Of a stretch of DNA of 5,824 bases, positions 1-5,264 are shown one piece after another. Each line of letters opens with the position of its first letter. The first letter of the stretch is position 1. The position numbers were made by a program, and so were the translations under genes. The notes beneath the pieces are model-generated. The model had not been told where the DNA came from, did not search any database, and was given only the letters and a program-made list of their open reading frames with translations. Source of the stretch: Phycisphaerales bacterium (GTDB taxonomy: Bacteria; Planctomycetota; Phycisphaerae; Phycisphaerales; UBA1924); contig JAESUL010000094.1 of NCBI GenBank assembly GCA_016763115.1, forward strand, positions 1 to 5,824. Reading direction: 5' to 3'.

Positions 1-1
1 C

Positions 2-2878
2 GTTGATCCTAAATATCTTGCGTACATTGACCCACTTGCTGGACTTGATCCCAATGATGGAGAATTTGCAACCTGGGCCAGGCGCATCGCTACGGCATTG
101 ATAAAAATACCAGAAGGAACCGAAAGCGAACAATGGGCAAAACGCGCCGCCAGATTAATCGCAGTTGTGATTATGCACGTCATGACAAGCGATAATATTG
201 CCGATGATGAGCGCACTTTAATGACGGTGTTGCGGCTTATCCGGCAGGGCAGGGCAGATTTAGCTGATAAGCTCACTGAGAAATTTAAGGCGGCGAACCA
301 AAAGGCAAAAGCTGCGGGGAAAGAGCCAACTCATAACCTTAAAGACATACCTCATCCGCTTGAGCTTTTAGCGCAGGAAATGATCGAGAATAGGGCGTGT
401 CGCGGTCACATTTCTGAAGAAGCGCAAAATATATTGCTTCAAGTCAAAAGCTCATCATCATACTTTGAAAGCATTCGCTCCGAAGCCGCTGACCAGCTTA
501 GTTGGTTGCAAAGCCACAACATTGAGCGATCTTTAACAGGCATCAAGGATTTTGATAAAAACGGTAATCCTACCATGCTGCCACCTGATCGCCGCCTTGA
601 TCCTGATCGCCTTAAAACCGATCCGAAAGGTATATCGGTTTTCATTGTTATGAAAGTGGAGGATTTAGGAACTTACGAGCCGTGGTTACAAACCGTTTTT
701 CTTGGCCTTTTCGCCGCCATGCGAAAAACCAAGACCCAACCAAAAACAGGCCATCAAGTGCTTACCGTGCTCGATGAATTTACCTCGCTCGGCTATCAGG
801 ATTATATTGCTACCACGCTCGATAGCATTGCCGGATCGGGCATGAAGTTGATGATTGTTGTGCAAAATTACGGCAGGTTAAAGCATTTTTATAAGGAAGG
901 TATGGAATCGTTTTTCACGAATTCCGGCCTTGAAATTTACTTCGGTAAAATCGGAGATACGGCAACCGATTATTTGCAAAAAGAACTCGGTCAAACCGAA
1001 GTGGTCAAGGTAGCCAGAAGTACCAGCCAAAGCGAGACAACGACCGAAGGCACAGGCAAAAGCATCGCCTTCGGTCAAAGCTCATCGGAAGGTGGCTCTG
1101 ATGCGGATACGCTCGGACATTCCATCGGAAAATCTTGGAACTGGAGCAAGAGCGTAAATCTCACTGACAGCCAGAACTGGGGAGCCAGTGACGGGCAAAG
1201 CATGGGGCGCAATTATGGGCCGCATGTGTTTATGCAACCGCTCGCGGGTGGCACAAATTACAATCGAAACTTTAGCCGGAATACTGGCGGTTCGCACACG
1301 CAAAGCCGCTCGAAAACCACGGGCGGCGGCAAGACAGAAACCCACACAAGTAGTAAAACAAAAACATCAAGCTGGAACAACCAGACAAGCGAGACAAACA
1401 CCTATTCTACAAACACCTCAAAAGGCTATCAGATCGGCGGGGGAATGGCTGAAACATTTCATAAAAAACCGCTTCTTGAACCCCATGAGATGAACACCTA
1501 TCTGCAACCGTTTGCTGAAGCTGATCGAGATAATCCAGTATATCCGGGATTTGCCTTGATTAGAATAGAGGGGGAAAACCCTATATTTCTGCGGCGTTCA
1601 AACTACGATCAAGACATCGTTTTCGAGCGGTGTTTTACGCCTGATCCGGCATTTGAGTTTTTGCCCGCTCATGCGCAAAAATTGCTCGGGTATCAATATA
1701 CAGATGAACATATTTGGACATTAAAACTGCCGTTTGAGCTGATTGGGAAAGATAACATTACGATCAAGGTTATTCCGAGAGCTTCGAAGTGGTTCGACAA
1801 AGACGATGCCGTTTTGGATATAACCCATTCAGACGGCCAACAGGCGCAATATCCACTGGCAGGTTGCGGGCGGATCATCTCGATTTATTCTGAGGATGAA
1901 CAAAAATCAAACGGCGTTGTGATGATCGCTAGGATGGAACGGCCCATCCGAAAAGATGAAGCTGATGACTATATGAAGACCATCTTTGCCGATGATCTAC
2001 AGGCGGTTTACGATGAAAAAGAAAGGCAGAGACAGGCTGACCTGAAGCGAGAAGAGGAAGCAGAGGCGCAGAGGGCCGAAGACGAAAGACTCCGATTAGA
2101 ACGGCGAAGAAAAGTAAAAAAAAGCGCCATAACATTATCAAAAATTGTTGGCGCTATTGCCGCCGCTGTAGTAATCGCAGTTTTTGCAACATCCCAAATA
2201 CAGAAATTGATATATGATTATAATCTCCGCCGCGCCGCGCACGCAGTCGAAGTCGAACTTCAGACCACTGGTTTTATCGAATTATCAGCAGTGCGTTTAG
2301 AAGCCATCAAACAAGCTAAAATGAGACGCACTCAGGCAATCGAAACAGCCAAAGATGAGAGATTAGACCAGATAAGAACCGCCAAAATAAGACGCCAACA
2401 ACAGATAGCAACCGCCAAAGATGAGAGATTAGACCAGATAGCAACCGCCGAAATAAGACGCCAACGACAGATCGAAAACGCTCAAAGCGCACGGCGATTA
2501 AAAATCGTCGCGGCTATGCGGACACAGCAAGACAGGCTTAACGAAGCAATTAAGCAGCGTGAGAACAAAATCAACACCGCCAAACAGGCACGACGTAAGG
2601 AAATTAGTGACGCCAAGCGGCAACGGCAAGTCCAGCAAGATCGAATAGAACGTGACAGAAATCTCCTACACGCCGCAATAGTCAATCGTGAAAACAGAAT
2701 TGCTGAATTCCATCGCAAGAAGTCTGCCATCATTGAGAATGGTGAAACGCAAAGAAAACAGGCGCTTATGAGTGCGCTCGATGAGCGGTTGAGAAAGATT
2801 GATGATGTAGAATTAAGACAAACAAGGGAACTAGCTGCGCCATTAAAACAAGCAAAGGATTGCCGGACGCATGCATGA
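2..2878 (+). CDS. VirD4/TraG-type IV coupling protein (T4CP), 5' partial, with C-terminal membrane helix and hendecad coiled coil
   Basis: T4CPs are hexameric inner-membrane ATPases that feed DNA or protein substrates into a type IV secretion channel. The frame is open from nt 2, so the TTG at 98 is not the true start; the N-terminal membrane helices and Walker A lie outside the window. Seen: a helical all-alpha-domain-like segment (about nt 60-600), Walker B VLTVLDEF (nt 758-781, LDE at 770-778), VVQNYGRLK (nt 857-883) and KKPLLEPHE (about nt 1463-1489), then LIRIEGENPIFLRR and YDQD, as at the end of VirD4/TraG motors. Additions: a Ser/Thr/Gly/Asn-rich insertion (nt 1019-1444), a charged Glu/Arg/Lys helix (about 2015-2128), a transmembrane helix centred on IVGAIAAAVVIAVFA (nt 2144-2188), and a hendecad coiled coil to the stop (nt 2282-2875). 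Family assignment is secure; substrates and the role of the extra C-terminus are unknown. Confidence 0.92.
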   Translation, partial: VDPKYLAYIDPLAGLDPNDGEFATWARRIATALIKIPEGTESEQWAKRAARLIAVVIMHVMTSDNIADDERTLMTVLRLIRQGRADLADKLTEKFKAANQKAKAAGKEPTHNLKDIPHPLELLAQEMIENRACRGHISEEAQNILLQVKSSSSYFESIRSEAADQLSWLQSHNIERSLTGIKDFDKNGNPTMLPPDRRLDPDRLKTDPKGISVFIVMKVEDLGTYEPWLQTVFLGLFAAMRKTKTQPKTGHQVLTVLDEFTSLGYQDYIATTLDSIAGSGMKLMIVVQNYGRLKHFYKEGMESFFTNSGLEIYFGKIGDTATDYLQKELGQTEVVKVARSTSQSETTTEGTGKSIAFGQSSSEGGSDADTLGHSIGKSWNWSKSVNLTDSQNWGASDGQSMGRNYGPHVFMQPLAGGTNYNRNFSRNTGGSHTQSRSKTTGGGKTETHTSSKTKTSSWNNQTSETNTYSTNTSKGYQIGGGMAETFHKKPLLEPHEMNTYLQPFAEADRDNPVYPGFALIRIEGENPIFLRRSNYDQDIVFERCFTPDPAFEFLPAHAQKLLGYQYTDEHIWTLKLPFELIGKDNITIKVIPRASKWFDKDDAVLDITHSDGQQAQYPLAGCGRIISIYSEDEQKSNGVVMIARMERPIRKDEADDYMKTIFADDLQAVYDEKERQRQADLKREEEAEAQRAEDERLRLERRRKVKKSAITLSKIVGAIAAAVVIAVFATSQIQKLIYDYNLRRAAHAVEVELQTTGFIELSAVRLEAIKQAKMRRTQAIETAKDERLDQIRTAKIRRQQQIATAKDERLDQIATAEIRRQRQIENAQSARRLKIVAAMRTQQDRLNEAIKQRENKINTAKQARRKEISDAKRQRQVQQDRIERDRNLLHAAIVNRENRIAEFHRKKSAIIENGETQRKQALMSALDERLRKIDDVELRQTRELAAPLKQAKDCRTHA
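2282..2875 (+). repeat. Coding 11-residue (hendecad) repeat array in the T4CP C-terminus
   Basis: Cut into 33-base units from nt 2282, the protein falls into 18 blocks ending exactly at the stop codon. Blocks 1-10 (nt 2282-2611) are clean: Ala or a similar residue at position 1, often Lys at 2, and Ile or Leu at 9, as in AKDERLDQIRT and AIKQRENKINT. In blocks 13-17 the Ile/Leu is mostly at position 8, a one-residue slip. Hendecad spacing is known from weakly right-handed or straight coiled coils. The stretch is rich in Arg, Lys and Gln. It directly follows the second membrane helix, so it probably forms a long stalk on one side of the membrane; which side is not settled by the sequence. Confidence 0.8.
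2348..2479 (+). repeat. Tandem 66-bp direct repeat (two copies)
   Basis: Two adjacent 66-base units (2348-2413 and 2414-2479) are nearly identical at the DNA level, both opening with GCCAAAGATGAGAGATTAGA. Each encodes 22 residues, exactly two hendecads, so the duplication keeps both reading frame and coiled-coil register. This is the most recent visible step in growth of the array; the other hendecads have diverged too far to show DNA identity. Confidence 0.85.
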
Positions 2879-3248
2879 TTATGCCTTGACATTCCTTCAA
2901 GCAATGTTCCGAGGTTCTAATATGGAAGATGCTGGCGCTTATATGGATGGGGTTATTGATAAGAAACGGATGGCTATGACTTCCAGCAAATATAATGAAA
3001 TTTTTGCAAAACTATTTACAGTTGAAGCTTTTGATTATTGGGCAAAAACACAATGCGATCTCGCCAAGAATGATGTTGATTTTTTAGTTTGTGACACAGT
3101 ACGAAAAAGCATTTTTTTGCAAAATAAAGAGAGAAGTCGAACACTTATTCGACTAAACAGGATGTACAAAAATATAAAAACGAGAGAAAGCGCTTTAGTA
3201 CCAGCCAATAAAAGTGTTTCTTCTATCAGGAAACGTTATGATTTGTAG
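2871..3248 (+). CDS. Small hypothetical protein overlapping the T4CP gene; probably the N-terminal part of a split gene
   Basis: The ATG at 2871 overlaps the T4CP stop by 8 bases, with AAGGA about 11 bases upstream. An in-frame ATG at 2922 (residue 18) has a better spaced GAGG at 2911-2914 and may be the real start. The 125-residue product has no signal peptide or membrane segment and looks helical. A central stretch rich in aromatic and charged residues (FDYWAKTQCDLAKNDVDF, then CDTVRKSIFLQNKERSR) is followed by a basic tail (SSIRKRYDL). The pattern faintly recalls segments of PHA-synthase-like or DUF3141 proteins, too weak to name. The frame stays open after its TAG (3246-3248) into the Phe-Pro octad array, so this may be the head domain of one larger protein. 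Overlap with the T4CP gene suggests translational coupling. Function unknown. Confidence 0.6.
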   Translation: MHDYALTFLQAMFRGSNMEDAGAYMDGVIDKKRMAMTSSKYNEIFAKLFTVEAFDYWAKTQCDLAKNDVDFLVCDTVRKSIFLQNKERSRTLIRLNRMYKNIKTRESALVPANKSVSSIRKRYDL

Positions 3249-3308
3249 AAACGTGACATTCTGCTAAAATATCCACTGCCAAAATTATCGAATTTTCCAA
3301 AGGATTAT
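3246..3308 (+). other. In-frame TAG and open linker joining two ORFs of the same frame
   Basis: TAG at 3246-3248 is the only stop between the ORF starting at 2871 and the octad ORF ending at 3701. The 20 codons that follow are open and already contain two octad-like units, YPLPKLSN (3270-3293) and FPKDYLSS (from 3294). The TTG annotated as the next start is the Leu codon inside the second unit. TAG is also the stop of the convergent minus-strand gene at 3708-3710, so nothing suggests a reassigned code. A nonsense mutation, a sequencing error, translational restart or amber readthrough all fit. Confidence 0.55.
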
Positions 3309-3698
3309 TTGTCTAGTGTGTCAGAATTCAATGAGGCAAATTTTCCGCCTGTCGATTCTCGTCAATTCCCGTTAGCCAAAGCGGCAAATTTTCCACCTAT
3401 AAATATGTCCAAATTTCCACCCGTTGATATGTCGCTGTTTCCAGTTGTTAGGGATGCTAGCTTCGCTCTCATCGACAATTCCAAATTTCCGCCCGTTGAT
3501 ATGTCGCTGTTTCCAGTTGTTATATCCAAATTTCCGCCCGTTAATATGTCGCTGTTTCCAGTTGTTAGGGATGCTAGCTTCGCTCTCATCGACATGTCCA
3601 AATTTCCACCCGTTGATATATCCAAATTTCCGCCCGTTGATATGTCCAAATTTCCTTTGGCCGACCTCACCAAAGTTCCTCCTGACTATATTACTCAA
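3270..3698 (+). repeat. Octapeptide-coding repeat array (24-base units, 18 units)
   Basis: Unit starts fall every 24 bases at 3270, 3294, 3318, 3342, 3366, 3390, 3414, 3438, 3462, 3486 and 3510. After one 21-base unit (FPVVISK, 3510-3530) they continue from 3531 to 3675, and the stop follows directly at 3699. The first three units are degenerate; units from 3342 on carry the Phe-Pro signature, mostly FPP. Because 24 is a multiple of three, the array is also open in other frames on both strands, giving spurious overlapping ORFs. Confidence 0.85.
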
Positions 3699-3701
3699 TG
3701 A
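3309..3701 (+). CDS. Phe-Pro octapeptide-repeat protein (probable C-terminal half of the preceding gene)
   Basis: As an independent ORF this starts at TTG 3309 with AAAGGA at 3299-3304, only four bases away, and encodes 130 residues made almost wholly of octapeptides. The consensus is F-P-P-V/I-D/N-M-S-K/L. Variants FPVVRDAS and FALIDNSK recur in fixed order, and the last units are FPLADLTK and VPPDYITQ. There is no signal peptide, membrane helix or cysteine. Regular Phe every eight residues with Pro next to it suggests an extended or solenoid-like rod or a binding array, but I recognise no family. The weak start, the shared frame with the upstream ORF and the octads upstream of the TTG argue that it is the tail of that gene. 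It ends six bases from the convergent minus-strand gene. Confidence 0.55.
   Translation: MSSVSEFNEANFPPVDSRQFPLAKAANFPPINMSKFPPVDMSLFPVVRDASFALIDNSKFPPVDMSLFPVVISKFPPVNMSLFPVVRDASFALIDMSKFPPVDISKFPPVDMSKFPLADLTKVPPDYITQ
3408..3593 (+). repeat. 69-bp direct repeat with 117-bp period inside the octad array
   Basis: Bases 3408-3476 and 3525-3593 match except for two substitutions that I see (a/g in the Pro codon after the first CC, and GAT versus AAT in the next unit). The 117-base period is 39 codons, one short of five octads. The short unit FPVVISK at 3510-3530 accounts for the missing residue and marks a likely recombination junction. This is a recent in-frame duplication and shows that the array changes length. 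Confidence 0.85.
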
Positions 3702-3707
3702 TATCGA

Positions 3708-4163
3708 CTAACGCCCGTGTGTTTGCCTGTCGTTGTCTTGCTGCTGTGCGTCTTGGCGTTCTTCATTCCACCGATCATTGAAACTTTCACGATCCGCCGA
3801 CTTGGCAATATCTTGATCCGGTTTTAATTCCGGCTTGGGCTGGTCGTTTGCAACCATGGTGGATTCACGGCCTTGGCCTGCATCATTGGCTTGCTCGTTA
3901 TTGTGAGCGCCATTGAATGCCTGTGAAGTCTCACCGTATTGCTCAAGTAAATTATCGGCCTGTGCGTCCACAATATCCCGCGCTGCCGATGTGCTTGTGT
4001 ATGGGGCATGAGAAGGCTGTGAATGATCTTGTGATGCTTCTAGGGGCTGCTCGGCTGCTTTGGCCTGCTTAAACCCGTCTGCAAGCTCGCCGTAGCGCTC
4101 AAGCGCATTGTCGGCCTGTGCATCCAGAATATCACGCGCGGCTGATGTTCGGCGTTCTGCCAT
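3708..4163 (-). CDS. Hydrophilic hypothetical protein with a duplicated 30-residue module
   Basis: The start is ATG at 4163, with AGGG about six bases upstream on the minus strand and a strong promoter just before it. The 151-residue product is very polar and rich in Ala, Asp, Gln and Glu, with no signal peptide or membrane segment. Residues 6-35 and 58-87 are two copies of one module, opening TSAARDI(L/V)DAQADN and continuing LE(R/Q)YGE, likely a helix pair. The rest is low complexity (QPKPELKPDQ) and ends in a charged tail, with RQTHGR at the C-terminus. Small polar proteins with an Arg-containing tail beside a T4CP gene can be secretion substrates or accessory factors; here that is only a guess. 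I do not recognise the family. The gene converges on the octad ORF and uses TAG as stop. Confidence 0.75.
   Translation of the reverse strand: MAERRTSAARDILDAQADNALERYGELADGFKQAKAAEQPLEASQDHSQPSHAPYTSTSAARDIVDAQADNLLEQYGETSQAFNGAHNNEQANDAGQGRESTMVANDQPKPELKPDQDIAKSADRESFNDRWNEERQDAQQQDNDRQTHGR
3903..4148 (-). repeat. Two-copy coding repeat within the minus-strand gene
   Basis: Copy one is 4059-4148 and copy two is 3903-3992, offset by 156 bases (52 codons). Similarity is clear at the DNA level: tcggcctgtgc followed by tcca, aatatc and cgcgc is shared in both copies on the plus strand. The best conserved part is the first 20 residues; the ends (LADGFKQAK and TSQAFNGAH) have diverged, so this duplication is older than the 66-bp and 69-bp repeats on the other strand. 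Confidence 0.75.
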
Positions 4164-4193
4164 GAAAACCCTGCGAAATCTAAAATCTTGCGC

Positions 4194-4222
4194 AATATAC
4201 CAAACAATAGATTATATGTAAA
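4194..4222 (-). promoter_or_regulatory. Sigma70-type promoter for the 3708-4163 gene
   Basis: Read on the minus strand, TTTACA (4217-4222) is separated by 17 bases from TATATT (4194-4199); each box differs from consensus by one base. Transcription would start near 4187, giving a leader of roughly 25 bases with AGGG ahead of the ATG at 4163. The spacer contains an extra TATAAT. The surroundings are strongly AT-rich. Confidence 0.6.
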
Positions 4223-4264
4223 TAACAATACCTTACAGTATATTTTTGCAAAAAGAGGCTTACC

Positions 4265-4289
4265 AAAAAATAGGTTTTTGTTCCTATTT
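4265..4289 (-). terminator. Possible weak intrinsic terminator (minus strand)
   Basis: On the minus strand AAATAGG (4283-4289) pairs with CCTATTT (4268-4274) across an 8-base loop, and the stem runs into a tract of six T (4265-4270). It lies after the minus-strand gene block and just upstream of the promoter at 4194-4222, a sensible place to end incoming transcripts. The stem has only two G-C pairs, so termination strength is doubtful. Confidence 0.3.
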
Positions 4290-4396
4290 CGTTATAATTA
4301 CATCGCTCCGATTGCGGCGGGCTAAACTCAATATCTTGTGGTTTGATAGGGTGGGACTAAATAGCAACATACTGGGGGTGTTGCAAAAACGATGCA

Positions 4397-4581
4397 GACC
4401 GTGTGGAAACGTTGTTCTTGGCGATTGCTGAGAATTTGTTTTTGATTTTGGGCGATGAATGCAAGTTCTTGATTTGAATTGCATCATCGGCGCCAAATAG
4501 GCTGTATTTGAGCCTTTTCCCCCTCGATATCCTTTGGGTTTTGATCAATATCACCCCTCATGGGCGGATTTCCACACGGTC
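4397..4581. repeat. 185-bp segment bounded by perfect 13-bp inverted repeats (MITE-like or IS relic)
   Basis: GACCGTGTGGAAA at 4397-4409 is matched by its exact reverse complement at 4569-4581. The interior holds a bulged hairpin (4453-4489) and a GGCGCC palindrome. CGATG occurs just outside both ends (4390-4394 and 4583-4587), but one or two bases away from the repeats, so a target duplication is not proven. There is no transposase ORF. The 4223-4611 stretch contains no gene I can support; short minus-strand ORFs here are probably accidental or decayed. Confidence 0.4.
4453..4489. repeat. Imperfect palindrome / stem-loop
   Basis: The left arm GATGAATGCAAGTTC (4454-4468) pairs with GAATTGCATCATC (4476-4488), forming 13 base pairs with two single-base bulges and a seven-base loop; C4453 and G4489 add one more pair. 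No T tract follows on either strand, so it is not a standard terminator. It lies near the middle of the 185-bp inverted-repeat segment, as secondary structures often do in small non-autonomous elements. Confidence 0.55.
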
Positions 4582-4611
4582 TCGATGGGTTCAGCGGCAA
4601 GATACGTGCCG

Positions 4612-5139
4612 TCAGTTGCCTCCTTCAGCAAACCGTCCATACAAGTTTGAAGCTATCTCATTGTCCTTTACGTGCGCCATCAATCCAAACACCGCTTCCG
4701 TTTCAACATAGGTAACTTTACCATTCCATTTTTCCCCAGGTCTAATTACATCACATTGGATAAGAGCGGCTTTTGCTTCGGTATTCAGGGCGTTCGGTAA
4801 TTTAGATTTACCGCGCGCCATAAGCCGTGCTTGATAAATTCCAAAATTACACTCAGCGCCAGATACTCCACCAATATTCAAAATTTCTACAATGTCAGTC
4901 TTTGGGGAAAACGGTGCTGTTGCCCAAATTGTAACTGATATGTTTTTCGCCGTGGCATCACCAGAATTGACAATTGTGAATTTGGCGCTTCCTGAAACTT
5001 CGCTAGTTGCCGAAAATTTAATTTCCGACTTTGCTGCAAAGTATGGAACCAGCCATTTATCGAACGAAAAGGAAATGGCACCACCAACAATAGCGCCCAC
5101 TACAATCCACAAAAATTTTGAATGCGCACGCTCTGTCAT
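4612..5139 (-). CDS. Membrane-anchored hypothetical protein with extracytoplasmic beta-rich domain
   Basis: The start chosen is ATG 5139, with AAGGG seven bases upstream on the minus strand; a longer version from TTG 5205 has no such signal. The product has 175 residues. MTERAHSK is a short basic cytoplasmic tail, followed by one membrane helix (FLWIVVGAIVGGAISF, residues 9-24) acting as an uncleaved signal anchor. The remainder alternates polar and hydrophobic residues (AKFTIVNSGDATAKNISVTIW), typical of an Ig-like or CARDB-like beta sandwich. Two cysteines (GAECNFG and IQCDVIRPGEKW) could form a disulfide outside the cytoplasm. TATACT about 30 bases upstream of the ATG is a possible -10 box without a good -35. 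I do not recognise the family, and there is no visible link to the T4SS. Confidence 0.7.
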   Translation of the reverse strand: MTERAHSKFLWIVVGAIVGGAISFSFDKWLVPYFAAKSEIKFSATSEVSGSAKFTIVNSGDATAKNISVTIWATAPFSPKTDIVEILNIGGVSGAECNFGIYQARLMARGKSKLPNALNTEAKAALIQCDVIRPGEKWNGKVTYVETEAVFGLMAHVKDNEIASNLYGRFAEGGN

Positions 5140-5210
5140 ATTGATGCCCTTGGTTGCTATGATTTCAGTATAGACAACAAAAACCAATTGAGCAGCAGAA
5201 TACAATTATC

Positions 5211-5236
5211 GTCGCAAAAAGGATAGTTTTTGCAAC
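5211..5236. repeat. Stem-loop between the two right-hand minus-strand genes
   Basis: GTCGCAAAAA (5211-5220) pairs with TTTTTGCAAC (5227-5236) around the loop GGATAG, giving nine of ten pairs. The G-C pairs lie at the base, not next to the loop, and no T tract follows the stem, so it is a poor match to an intrinsic terminator. It sits about 30 bases after the stop of the 5265-5687 gene in the transcription direction. Its outer arm repeats, inverted, an 11-mer found at 4380-4390. Confidence 0.45.
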
Positions 5237-5264
5237 GGTTCAATCTAGTCAGACTCAGCGTTGC

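Noticed and set aside
98..100. TTG as the start of the coupling protein
   Set aside because: The frame is open to the window edge and the residues before it (from VDPKYLAYIDPLAGLDP on) continue the T4CP domain, so the gene is simply cut by the window.
3342..3698. Octad array as pentapeptide repeats or a CRISPR array
   Set aside because: The unit is eight residues, not five, and it is coding; there are no unique spacers between constant repeats.
3362..3711. Three further ORFs over the octad array (two on the minus strand, one on the plus strand)
   Set aside because: They are by-products of a 24-base repeat staying open in several frames; none has a ribosome binding site, and the Phe-Pro frame alone gives a regular octad register reaching the stop.
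4275..4312. TATAAT at about 4293 as a plus-strand promoter
   Set aside because: No acceptable -35 box at 16-18 bases, and no plus-strand gene follows.
4246..4554. Short ORFs on both strands in the intergenic stretch
   Set aside because: They overlap one another, lack ribosome binding sites and show no domain; one minus-strand frame recalls tails seen near IS ends (TTFPHGLHRFCNTP), but this is not enough to call a gene.
4595..4611. CGGCA/TGCCG hairpin after the 4612 gene as a terminator
   Set aside because: Only five pairs with a seven-base loop and no T tract on the minus strand.
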